DNA of 64,000 nucleotides from Claviceps africana (Eukaryota > Ascomycota > Sordariomycetes > Hypocreales > Clavicipitaceae). The stretch spans positions 26,743-90,742 of the forward strand of contig SRPY01000048.1 in NCBI GenBank assembly GCA_018360145.1, in the 5' to 3' direction. The notes beneath the pieces are model-generated. The model searched no databases and was not told the origin of the DNA. It saw only the letters and a program-made list of their open reading frames with translations. Of this stretch, positions 52,760-64,000 are shown piece by piece (position 1 is the stretch's first letter; each line of letters opens with the position of its first letter). The translations under genes were made by a program, and so were the position numbers.

Positions 52760-52940
52760 TATAAAGAGCTTATAAGACTAGCTTATAGTAACTCCTTATT
52801 GCTAGTGCTTAGTTATATACTTAGTATATAAACCCTAAGTAGTGTATATATAAAGGGGAAAAGACTTAAAAGAAGTAAGCTTTAGTTAATATACTAGTCA
52901 CTATATCGCCTTTACCCAGCCGCCTTATTGACACCTAACA
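52760..52940 (+). repeat. gypsy-II LTR (young copy, 3')
   Basis: A 181-bp LTR starting TATAAAGAGC (TG changed to TA) and ending GACACCTAACA, which preserves the ancestral CA end. Its first half is RIP-changed. Its last 45 bp, like the LINE sequence after it to about 53,110, are nearly unmutated. Confidence 0.88.
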
Positions 52941-54863
52941 GCAACACTCTCTTTAACAAAGCCTTGCCTTAAAAGCGTAGCAGGCACCTCTAAGGCAGCT
53001 ATAACTAATACTTAAGCCTTAATATAATATCTATACCCCCCCTATTAAGGCCCTAAGGCACTATTAAGGCCTTCCTTAGCCACTGCCTTAGCATTAAGTT
53101 AGCCCCTTTATTATAGAAAACCCCCTTACCCTTTAATTAAATATAATATTATAAGTAATATACTAAAATATATAGAAGAAGATATAACTTATTTACCTAG
53201 CTCTTAGGTCCTAACTTAAGACTAATATAGTAGTAATTTAAGAACTATATAGTATTAATAAAGACCCCCTAAACCTAAGCCTAGGTTTCTACTAACTTAT
53301 AGCTTAAAGTAAAAAAATAGCTATTTATATTTATTGTTAATATAGCCTTAGCTTATAAATAATATAGTTTAATATTAATTAGTACACTATAACCCTTTAT
53401 AATATTAATATCTACTTTATTTACTCTTTTATTTACTACTATAACTAAATAACTCCTTTTTATAACTTCTTTATAAAACTACTATAATATTACTATATCT
53501 TTATTAATAACTTTAACTAATACTACTCCCTTTAAAACTAATATAGCTATATATTATTTAATAGTAATAAACTCTTAGTAGTTATAGCTTAGTAGTAACT
53601 TAAATTTATTATACCTTAAAGTAAAATAATATAATAAGTATAAAGTAAAAGAGATAGCACTATTAACTATATTTAGTTATTTACTAACCTTTAAACCTAA
53701 TTTTTAAGAGAATTAAACCTTATTAAGTCTAACTATATTCTATAGCTTATTTATATTACCTTCTATAATTATAGTTCTATAATTAATACTACTAAATAAA
53801 CCTTACACTACTTTAAATAGCTTTAAATAAATAAAATACTTATTATTATAAAGGTAGTGCATTACTTCTACCCTTTTTCTATATTAACTATCTTTAATAC
53901 CCTTTATTAAATTAACTCCTTTACTATATAGTTTATAGCTAAACTTACTATTATTACTATACTTTTTATATTAAAGGGCTTTTATAGTACCTTTAAAGTA
54001 TAGCTATAGTAAACCTTTAAGGTTTATAAAGCTATTTATAATATAAAATACACTTAAAGGCTTTAGTAACACTATTACACTAAAGTAAGCTAGTAGGCCG
54101 CTACTAATATAGCCTTAAATTAAAAATAAGTTATTTATAAGAAATAATATAGCTTTTAACACTATATAGTAATAAATGTAATAGCTAAAAAAAGCAACCT
54201 TTAGCAACTAAAATAATAGACTTAACTTTATAGTAGTTTACTACTTAAAACTATTTAGGTCCTAGCCCCTTACTATAGTAATAATAGCATACCTTTAGCT
54301 ACCTTTTACTATAATAAAGTAAAGGTATTCTTTAATAAATTCTTTTCTACTTTAACTACCTATATAAATAATATACTAGCTAACCTTAGCCCTTAACTTA
54401 ACTTTACTATATTTTTAAAGAAAAACCTTTTTATAGCCTTAAAGATATATAATATAATTAAAGGACTAGCTAGCTAAAAAGCCCTTAAACTTAATAAGCT
54501 TTTAATAGGGTTCTTTAAAGCTTATAATAAACTATTTATTAGTATTCTCTCTAACTTACTTAATATATACTACTATATTAAGCACTACTTAGCTTTATTT
54601 TAAAAGGCTAAAGTTATAATCCTTTATAAGCTAAGAAAGTTACTTAAAAAAAGAAAGTATATTAATATATAGAGATTAATCTCCTTTTTTAGTATTATAA
54701 GTAAGGTATTAAAAGCAGTAGTAGTAGTGTAAATTACTTATATAGCTAAGGAGAGTAACGCTTTTTTAAAGCTTTAAATAGGTAATTATATTAATTATTC
54801 TATAGAGGTAGCCCTTACTATTTTAATAGAAGCTATATATATAGTATAGCACTATAGTAGTAC
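52941..54863 (+). repeat. Second copy of a LINE segment (direct repeat of 44,319-46,242)
   Basis: About 1.92 kb that aligns end to end with 44,319-46,242, in the same orientation, on the other side of the young gypsy-II. It begins GCAAC (ancestral form of GTAAT at 44,319) and reaches AGTAC at 54,863 (ancestral AGCAC, the left flank of the gypsy). Differences are mostly C/T and G/A. Beyond 54,863 the LINE simply continues. Confidence 0.88.
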
Positions 54864-55400
54864 TATATTACTTCTTTAGCTTAATATCTTAACTACCTTT
54901 AATATAGTATATTATATAAAACTTATCTATATAATAGTCTTTATTAGTCTCTTTATATAAATAATATACTAAACTTAAGCCTTTACTATATTATATAAAG
55001 CCTACTTTATATTTAATAGCTAAATAGTAGCCCTTTATATAGTACTTATAAAGGTCCTTTAAGGGTTCTTTATATCCCTAATTCTCTTCCTTTTTTATAT
55101 TACTTTACTTTATATTAAACTTATAATAGTTAACTTTATATTAATACTTAGCTTTTTTAATAATATTAATATTTTAATATATAGCTATATAATAAAGAAG
55201 ACTTAAGCTTAACTTAAAACTACTTAAGTAATTTATTAAAAATAGTTTTATAAATTAAGCTTAAAGTTTTATTTATAAAAAAGTAAACTTATTTACTTTA
55301 ATAGAAAGAGATAGCTAGTAATAATATTAATTTAACTTAAGACTATAATAGTTTAGTTAATGTAATTAGCTTATTTCCTTAGTATTTAAATTTATTATAA
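54640..55400 (+). pseudogene. LINE reverse transcriptase remnant
   Basis: The mutated frame reads the non-LTR reverse transcriptase landmarks. There is an RLISFFSIISKVLKAV segment (like RPISLLSTLGKxLEAV) near 54.68 kb, EVALTILIEAIYIV near 54.81 kb, and a LNILTTFNIVYYIKLI block (like LDVSGAFDxVxHxRLI). GFFISLILFLFYITLYYT near 55.06-55.12 kb matches PQGSPLSPILFLFYNADLV. This is the motif set of fungal Tad-type LINEs. The N-terminal part is also present at 46.0-46.24 kb. Nonfunctional. Confidence 0.8.
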
Positions 55401-58325
55401 ACTTTAATAAAAGGCTTATTAACTTAAGTTTACTATAAAATTAATATAGTAGTAATTTATCTTTACTACACTCTCTATATTTACTTAAAGCTATTTATTA
55501 TATAAGTTTAAACTCCTCTATACTTAAGTTATTTAAAGCTTTATTAACTATAATATAGGCTTATATTATACCTTAACTAAATATAGAGGTATAGCTAAAG
55601 GTATTACTAAAGCCTTTATTATAAAGTAAACTTAATACCTTTATACTATTATTAATATTTATAAAGCTATACTATAGTTTTTAATTAAAACTAAAGTAAT
55701 AATCTTTTTTTTAAACTTATACTTTAATTACTAAGCTTAATAATTTTATAATAAAATTAAAGTAAATAAAATAGCTAATAAAATCTAAATAGCCTACACT
55801 TTAATAGTAACCTATCTTTAATATAGCGCTTAATATAGAAAATAACTCTATATTAACTATATACTGCTTTTAACTTAGCCTTTACTATACTTTACTATAT
55901 TCTTTATATTTAAAACGCTAAAATTAAACTAAAAAGAGTAATAGCTTTAATAATAAGCCTTAGTAGCTTATTAATACTTAAGTTAGCACTTTATTATAAT
56001 TAAATAAAATCTAAACTTTTACTTTAAAAAAAAAGTACTTTAACTTTACTACTATTTTATTAAGTTTAAATTATTAACTTTAGTTTAGCTTTATATTAAA
56101 AAAATTAGCTTTAACTTCTTTCTTTACTTTTACTATATTTTTAATATAGATTTATTAATATACTACTATTAAAGTAATTATAAAGATATTTATTACTTTA
56201 TTTTTTAATACTTTAAATATAACTACCTTTACCTTTTAAAATTTAAAGTAAGCTTAATTTAAAATTTAAAGGAAATCTATACTACCTTTAACTAGCTTAA
56301 CTTTATATAATATTTAATAAAGTAGCTTTTTAAAATTAATTACCTTCTACACTTTTAACTTACCTTTACTCTATAGAAAAAATAGTAATAAATAATAGTA
56401 CCTTTTAGTCCTTAATATAAGCCTAAAGTAGGCCTCTTTACTGCTTTATCTCTACTACTTTAAGCTATTAATATATTACACTTTAGTATTTATATTAATA
56501 TTAATATATAACTAAATTAAGCCTTAAATTATTCTATTTTATTTATAAAAAAAATAAAAGAAAAGAAAAAAAAATAAATAAAAATAATAAAAAAAAAGAA
56601 AAAAAAATAAAGAAAAAAAATAAAAAAAAAAATAAAAAAACCTAAACTTATTAGCTATAAGGCTAGCTATAGGGCTGCTTATATATCCCTATACCTCTTT
56701 TATTATAGCTCTTTCTTTAAACCTTTTCTCCCTTTACTTTATTATTACTATTATTATCCCTTTTCTCTTTATTTTTAAACCCCTTTATTACTATTTTAAA
56801 GCTAATATAGGCCTTACTTACTTCTATTAAAGACTATTTTATTAAGTTATTTTATTACTTTAATAAATAAATAATTTAATCTATATAAACTAATATTTTA
56901 CACTTAAAAATACTACTATAGCTAATAGTTATAGTAAAGGCCTAACTTAAACCCTATATTAAAGCTAATTTAATATTAATAAAGCACTTAGCTATTTATT
57001 AAATAACTCTATATAAATTACACTATATAATATTAGTTACTAATATACCTTTACTAAGGGATTAAGTTAAATTTATATTAAATACTATAAAATTACTAAA
57101 GTTATATTAAGCTTAAAAGTCTATAACTTTCTATACTATATTATAAACTACTACTATATTAAATAAAGCTTACTTTAATTAGTATTTAATTTAACTTTAC
57201 TTTAAACCTTAAACTTATTAAATATAACTTACTAAATTATATTTATTTAAAATAGTTTAAACTAATACTTAAAATTTAAATTAGCTATAGTAGCCCTACT
57301 ATAAATCTATATTAAATACCTATTAAATTAATTATAGTAATAAATATTAAGATCTTTTATTTTAATAAAGTAAAAGAAGTATAGAAATACTTACTTTACA
57401 CTTTATATAAATTAAAGTTAAAGCCTAAATAAATATAAAGAGGGACTAAATACTTACTAAAGGGCCTTTAACTTTTAATTAACTAACTATTTTCTTTACT
57501 ATTTAAGATTAATATAATATTAAGGGTTTAAACTAACCTTAATATAGGGACTAAAATAGCTTTATATTAAATTTTAAAAGGGAAAAGGGTACTTATAATT
57601 TTTTAATTAAATATAAAGAGAAGAAGAGAGAAAAAAAGAAAAAACCTTTAAAAGGGTCCCCTTTATTTATAAAAAAAGAGTAATACTTTAAATTACTTAT
57701 TAAATTACTTATTAATACACTAAACCTATTTAAGTAATTAATAACTACTATTCTACTACTATATTATACCTATACTACTTACTGCTAAGGCTTAATTTAG
57801 TTTTATATTTAGTATTTACTAAATTAATAACTTCTAATAATTTAGTACATAATAATTACTTAATTTAATAATTAATATACCTTTAAATTAATTACGTAGC
57901 TATATTATAACTTATAACCTTCTATAACCTTCCACGCCTTTCTATATTACCTTATGTTTTATAGTATATAGCTAGCACACTATACCCCTTTTAATAACCT
58001 AACTTAGCCTTAAATAAAGCTTAATATAGAACTATAAAGTCCTTACTCCCCCTCCTTAAATTTAATATATTTTTATATACCTTTTTATATATACTACCTA
58101 CGCTCTTTATTAAACTCCTTTTAGTAACTATAGCTAAAGCTTAGTTAATAGTATATTAATTTTTATAATAAACACTACTTAAAGCTTAATTTAAGCCCTT
58201 TTAGTATATATACCTACTATTATATATAGGTTTTCCCCTTTATTCCAAGGTTTTTTCTATATAGGTCACTAAGATAAGGTACTAGCTAAGGGCTTTATGC
58301 CCCCTAGAGTAAATAAATAAATAAA

Positions 58326-61300
58326 TATAGTTATTAATTATAAACTAAACCCTTAAGGAAGTTTTATATTAATTAAAATACACACTTTAATAAAAGAATA
58401 TATTTATTTATTTATATATAATAGAGAATAGTGGTTTAAAATATAATATATTAATATATTGCTTTTAACTCCTTATTAATTTACTAAAAAGTATAAAAAT
58501 AAAGCAATTATTTATATATTATAAAGCCTTTTAAATAATTAATATATTGAACTAAAGAATAAAGGAGTAGTAAACCTTTAAAGAACTACTTTAAATATCC
58601 CTTTAAAACTTAAAGCTTTTATAAATATATTTACTTTTAATAAAGCTAATATACTTTTATTTATTAAAGATATAAATTATTTAATTAAACTTTTATTTAA
58701 TACTTTACCCCTTTATAAACTTATATACCCTTTATCTTTAAATAAGCTTAAAATTCTATAAAAATACTTTAAAGAAAACTTAGTAAATAAATAAATAAAA
58801 CCTTTAAAAAGCCTTATTAATACTTTTATACTTTTTATATTTAAAAAGAATAGCACCCTTTAACTATATATAAACTATAAAGGTATTAATAAAATTATAC
58901 TTAAGAATTACTATATATTACCTTTTATATTAAAAATCCTAAATTATTATTAGTAGGCTAGGTTTTTTATTAAAATTAATATTAAAGATATATATTATTA
59001 AATTTATATTAAAGAAGGAAATAAATAAAAGATAATATTTTATATTTAATATAGTTACTATAAATACTTAATTATACTATTTAAACTTATTAATATATTA
59101 ACTACTTTTTAAAGCTATATTTACTAAGCTTTAAAGGGCTTAATTAATACTATTTATATTATATATTTAAATAATATCCTTATTTTTTTAAAAATAAAAA
59201 AGGAATATATTAGCTATATTTACTAAGTTTTTAAATAAATAAAAGTAATAGAATTATATATAAAACCTTTTAAATATATCTTTTATTAAAACTTAATAAA
59301 ATTCTTTAAATTTATTTTATTTATTAATAAAATAATAATAAATAAATAGTAGGTAAAAACTATTAAAGATTAAAAGAAACTATAAAGGTATTAAGATATA
59401 TAAGTATTTTTAAAATTCTATAATTTTTATTAATAATTTATACACTATTACTTTATAATTATAGTACCTTTAAATATATTAATAAAGAGTAGCTAAAAGG
59501 AAATATTAATTAAAAAATTCTTATTTAAAGAAAAGAAATATATAGCGTTTAATTAACTAAAAGTAGCTTTTTAAAAAGTACCTTTACTCTATTATTATTA
59601 ATTAAGCTAACTTATTTATATTAAAATAAACGCTTTAATATTTATAATAGCTAGTATTATATTATAATTAAATAATAAAGAGTAATATTACTTTATTATA
59701 TTTTAGTTTTATAAGTTTATAAATATTAAGTAAAATTATAAAATAGTTAATTAAAAACTCTTTATAATAGTTAAGTTATTTAAATATTAATAATACTATT
59801 TAAAAAAGGTAAATAACTTAATAAAAGTATTATTAAACTACTATAACTTATAATTATTTATAATATAAAGAAAACTTAATAAATAATAAGTAAAATAGTA
59901 TATATTTTTAAATTTATTTAACTTTATAATAAAGTACTAAATATAGAAAAGCAACCTTATTAATACTTTATTAAAAAGGCTTAATTATAAAGATAAAAGG
60001 TTAAGTAATAAAGAAATAATTTTTAAGCTATAGAATTAAATAGTATTAAGTACTATAAATAAAGACTTATTTATAAAGAGATAATAGCTTAATAAAATAC
60101 CTTTAAAAATATAATTAGTTTTAATTAATAAAGAATATAAGCTTTATTTTATTACTTAAATAGCTAAAGTAATTATTCAAATATTAGCTAAACTATAGAT
60201 AAAATTAAATAATTTTAAAAATAAAGTTACCTATATTTAATATATTAATATATAAAAGGTATAAAAAGCTATTAAGTTATTTAACCTCTATATAATAAAG
60301 ATTTATAAATCCTTAGTAAAAGTATTATAAATAGTTTTAAAGTAGAACTTAAACTTTAAATAAATTACTAAAAGTATAGTTAAAGTAAATTTAAAGAAAA
60401 AGGTAAAGGTATAATAATATAATATAAATAGCCTTTTATTATATAAAAATTAAGTAGTTATTTTTTAAAAGCTTATTTTATAGTAGAAGCTTTTATAGCT
60501 ATATTATAATAATTTCTTAACTAATTATTTTAAAATTAATAAAACTATTAAGCTTCTATATTAAGTCTTTTATTAGCTAATAATAAAATAAATAGTATTA
60601 AAATATATTTTAAGCTATAAAATATACTAAAAAGTTATAGCTTAATAGTATTAACTATATAAATAGCTAAAATCTTTACTAACCCTTTAGTAACCTTAGG
60701 TTAAAGTTTTTATAAACTTTATTATTAAGCTACTAAAGGTATATAATAATAATAAATAAATAAATATATTATTAGTAATTATAAATTAATAAATTAAATA
60801 TATAGTGTTTTTATTAATTATAACTACACTTAATATAGTAGAATTAGCTAAGATATATTATAAGAAAATAAAGCTTTAATTTAGTGCTATAAAAGGGGTA
60901 ATATTTAATAAAAGGTTAGTGTTTATTAATATATTTTAAAGTAATCTTTACTATTATTTAAAAATAAAGAAAAGACTATTTATAGCGTTTTATTTATAAA
61001 TTAATAGGTAAATAAAATAAACTAATTAAGTCCTTAAATATTACTTATAATACTTTATAAGGAAATATTAGCTAATTTAGCTTACACTTTTACTATAAGT
61101 ATAGTTTACTTATAATAATAAAGTTAATTATATAATAAAATATATACTAAACTATATATTTTTTAGTTATTACTTTAAGTTTTACTTAACTATTAAAGAT
61201 AATATTTTAAAAAAAAAGGTATTAAAAGTAAAAGTAAAAGTATAAAAATTATATAAAATTTAAAAAAAATTAATAAAAGTATAAAAAAAAGTAATAAAAA

Positions 61301-62205
61301 AATAAATAAAATACTATAATAAAGGATATTAAAAAAAACCTTTATTAAAGAAGAAATAGTTTTATTATTTATAAAGAATATTAAAATTAAAAATATAAAA
61401 AAGAAGCTAAACCTTAGGTATTTAAAATTATTTTAAATCTTAAATATAATAAAAAAGTAAGTATATTATTTAGAACTATTAAAGAAATATAAATAACTTT
61501 ATAATATATTTTATATTAGCCTCTTAAAACTATAAAAAGGGTAGTATAATTATAAAGAGAAATTAGTAATTTTAAATTTAAAGATAAAAAATAAAGAATA
61601 TAAAGTAAAAGAAATCTATAATAAAAAGACTATATAAAGAAATACTTACTACCTTATAAAATAAAAAGAATAGCTTAATAAATTTAATTAATTAATAGTA
61701 AAAAAAACATTAATATACCTATATTTATTATAGTAAACTATAGAAAAACTAAAATAAAACTAAAGGTATAGCTATAAAATAATAAAGACTAGTTAAAATA
61801 TAAAAAGAAAAATAGGATTTCTATATTTATTAAAAAAAAAAACTAAAAAACTAAAAATAAGTAATATATAGCTAAACTACTACTTAAATAAAGAGGAGAC
61901 TGTTAGAAAATAATTTTAATATATTTTAAAAGGTATAATAACTTATTATCCCTTCTTTAAGCATTTAAATTAAACCTTAACTATTTACTTTAAGTGCCTC
62001 TTTAATATAAAAGAAAACCTAATAAATTATTACTACCTATATAGTATATTTAGCCTCTTTAAAGTAAAGGTAAAGTAGTAAACAACGCTTTTAATTATTA
62101 AACTTAGCTTTATAGTTTAGCTAATAAAGTTAATAATATATTAGTAAAAATAAATAGAAAGACTTATAATTTTTAGCTAAGGAGCTAGGCACTATATAAT
62201 TTAAA
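58326..62205 (+). repeat. Right part of the old gypsy-II (pol region)
   Basis: A 3.88-kb stretch that aligns directly with 47,861-51,742 of the young gypsy-II, with mainly C-to-T and G-to-A differences. It includes a second reverse transcriptase remnant (active-site box near 59,162-59,192) and an integrase remnant (about 60.4-61.1 kb). It is bounded on both sides by LINE 3' ends facing it tail-first. Confidence 0.88.
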
Positions 62206-64000
62206 TTTATTTAATTACTCTAGGGGGCATAGAGCCCTTAGCTAATACCTTATCTTAGTGACCTATATAGAAAAAACCCTAAAATAAAGGGGAAAACCTA
62301 TATATTATAGTAGGTATAAATACTAAAGGGGCTTAAGTTAAGCCTTAAGTAATACTTATTATAAAAATTAATATACTATTAGCTAAGCTTTAGCTATAGT
62401 TACTAAAAGGAGTTTAGTAAAGGGCGTAAATAGTATATATAAAAAGGTATATAAAAATATATTAAATTTAAAAGAGAGGTAAGGACTCTATAGGCCTAAG
62501 TTAGGCTCTATTTAAGGCTAAGCTAGGTTATTAAAAGGGGTGTAAAGTGCTAGCTACACGCTATAGAATGTAAGGTAACGCAAAAGGTTGCAGAAGGTTA
62601 TAAAGGGTCTTAGGTTATAACGTAGCTGTGCTGTTAATTTAAGGGCACGTTAATTATTAAATTAAGTAATTATTATATATTAAATTATTTAAAGCTATTA
62701 ATTTAATAGCCTTTAAGCGTAGACTTAAGTTAAACCTTAGTAATAAGCAGCTTAAGTAAAGTATAGTAGTAAAATAGTAGTTAGTAATTTTTTAATTAAG
62801 TTTAATGTATTAGTAAGTAATTTAGTAAGTAATTTAAAGCACTGCCTCTTTTTTATAAATAAAGGAGACCCCTTTAAGGTTTTTCCCTTCTTTTTCTCTT
62901 TTCTTTTTTTTATATTTAATTAAAAATTATAAATACCCCTTTCCCTTTTAAAATTTAGTGTAAAGCTATTTTAATCCTTATATTAAAGCTAGTTTAAACC
63001 TTTAGTATTATATTAATTGTAAATAATAAAGAAAATAATTAGTTAATTAAAAGTTAAAGGCTCTTTAATAAGTATTTAGTCCCTTTTTATATTTAATTAA
63101 GCTTTAACTTTAACTTATATAAAGTATAAAGTAGGTATTTCTATACTTCCTTTACTTTATTAAAATAAAAGATTTTAATATTTATTACTATAATTAGTTT
63201 AATAAATATTTAATATAAATTTATAGTAAGGCTACTATAGCTAACTTAAACTTTAAATATTAATTTAAACTATTTTAAATATATATAGCTTAGTAAATTA
63301 TACTTAATAAGTTTAAGGTTTAATATAAAGCTAAATTAAATATTAACTAAAGTAGGCTTTACTTAATATAATAGTAGTTTATAATATAGTATAAAAAGTT
63401 ATAAACTTTTAAGCTTAATATAACTTAAGTAATTTTATAGTATTTAATATAAGTTTAACTTAATCCTTTAATAAAGGTATAGTAGTAGCTAATATTATAT
63501 AGTGTAATTTATATAGAGTTATTTAATAAATAGCTAAGTGCTTTATTAATACTAAGTTAGCTTTAATATAGAGTTTAAATTAAGCCTTTATTATAATTAT
63601 TAGCTATAGTAGTATTTTTAAATATAAAATATTAGTTTATATAGATTAAATTATTTATTTATTAAAGTAATAAAATAACCTAATAAAACAGTCTTTAATA
63701 GAGGTAGTTAGGGTCTATATTAGCTTTAAAGCAATAATAAAGGGGTTTAAAAATAAAGAAAGGGGGGATAATAATAGTAGTAATAAAGTAAAAAGGGGAG
63801 GGGTTTAAAGAAAGGGCTATAGTAAAAGAAGTATAGAGATATATAAGCGGCTCTATAGCTAGCTTTATAGCTAATAAGTTTAGATTTTTTTATTTTCTTT
63901 TAAAAAGAAAATAAAATAAAATAACTTAAAGCTTAATATAGTTATATATTAATATTAATATATATATTAATTATAATAAAGTAACAGTTTAAAGTAATAT
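62206..64000 (-). mobile_element. LINE copy, 3' part, running out of the window
   Basis: The reverse complement matches 56,452-58,325. It starts (minus-strand 3' end) with a TAAA-type tail and the CTAGGGGGCAT/ATGCCCCCTAG border sequence, and continues to the last base of the window. It is inserted in the old gypsy-II after TATAATTTAAA. The segment 62,480-62,650 is less mutated (GTAACGCAAAAGG, ACGTAGCTGTGC). The A-rich tract present at 56,530-56,640 is much shorter here (about 63,890-63,925). Confidence 0.85.

Larger units (their letters stand above)
46243..52940 (+). mobile_element. Young Ty3/gypsy element (gypsy-II), complete, RIP-dead
   Basis: A 6,698-bp element with 181-bp LTRs in direct orientation, nested in the LINE. 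A gag-like region follows the 5' LTR. Reverse transcriptase then integrase motifs (48.2-50.6 kb) give the Ty3/gypsy gene order, and a polypurine AAAGAGAGGGG (about 52,745-52,755) precedes the 3' LTR. The 5-bp flanks differ (AGCAC on the left, GCAAC on the right) and map to two different positions in the LINE, so the element is not a simple insertion. Stops fill every frame; the 61-codon frame at 51,789-51,974 (minus) is fortuitous. Confidence 0.88.
42908..58325 (+). mobile_element. Tad-like LINE, split by the young gypsy-II
   Basis: A non-LTR retrotransposon of about 6.8 kb once the inner insertion and duplication are removed. The 5' end is at about 42,908 (CTTTTGCGATTTCGCC, shared with the copy ending at 22,879). 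It continues to 46,242, then from 54,864 to a (TAAA)n tail at 58,305-58,325. The order is ORF1 with Cys/His knuckles (43.4-44.4 kb), endonuclease, then reverse transcriptase (46.0-46.2 and 54.6-55.4 kb). The 3' region has an A-rich tract at 56,530-56,640. Sequence 44,319-46,242 is repeated at 52,941-54,863 on the far side of the nested gypsy. It sits inside the old gypsy-II. All frames are closed by RIP. Confidence 0.82.
41377..62205 (+). mobile_element. Old Ty3/gypsy element (gypsy-II), broken by nested insertions
   Basis: The left part (LTR 41,377-41,556 and internal sequence to about 42,907) and the right part (58,326-62,205) match consecutive parts of the complete gypsy-II copy nested between them: 46,243-47,471 and 47,861-51,742. 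Only about 390 bp of the reference internal sequence is missing between the two parts. I infer that both are halves of one older insertion, opened by the LINE. The 3' LTR is not in the window because a further LINE copy begins at 62,206. The left part also carries a 286-bp LINE fragment. Confidence 0.65.

Noticed and set aside
1..64000. CRISPR array, rRNA genes or a biosynthetic gene cluster
   Set aside because: No regularly spaced direct repeats with unique spacers, no rRNA-like sequence, and the lone methyltransferase has no pathway partners nearby.

Overview
The window comes from a filamentous ascomycete, most like a sordariomycete/hypocrealean by protein similarity. The genes have short introns (about 50-205 nt) with TRCTAAY-like branch points. 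The intergenic deserts are extremely A+T rich and riddled with TAA/TAG, the mark of repeat-induced point mutation (RIP). The genome is therefore a patchwork: a gene island of normal composition (about 25.5-41 kb) between two blocks of mutated, nested retroelements.

Left block (1-25.2 kb): 1-10.8 kb is heavily mutated repeat DNA that I could not assign. At 10,809-11,449 lies a compact SINE-like element with a tRNA-like head, a chain of hairpins and a perfect 14-bp target duplication. From about 11,753 to 22,879 (minus strand) there is a Tad-like LINE, split by a complete Ty3/gypsy element (15,092-21,879) with 227-bp LTRs and an ATTAA target duplication. The stretch 22.9-25.2 kb is A+T desert.

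Gene island: NAP1 histone chaperone (minus, five exons); a solo LTR in the next intergenic region; a coclaurine N-methyltransferase-like SAM methyltransferase (plus, four exons); a tiny three-exon gene for a complex I subunit like NDUFB2 (minus, with a 25-nt exon); a UBE2J1-like tail-anchored E2 enzyme (plus, three exons); the TFIIIC B-block-binding subunit (minus, 1896 aa); and a 305-aa charged, basic conserved fungal protein (minus, two exons). All look intact. They are unrelated housekeeping functions, not a cluster acting in one pathway.

Right block (41.4-64 kb): a three-level nest. An old gypsy-II element (left part from LTR 41,377; right part 58,326-62,205) was invaded by a Tad-like LINE (42,908-58,325). 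That LINE was invaded by a younger gypsy-II (46,243-52,940). The younger copy is flanked by a 1.92-kb direct duplication of LINE sequence and has unlike flanking pentamers, which points to recombination. Two more copies of the LINE 3' end sit in the old gypsy-II (42,378-42,663 and 62,206 to the window end, both minus). No CRISPR, rRNA genes, telomere repeats or intact transposon ORFs were seen.
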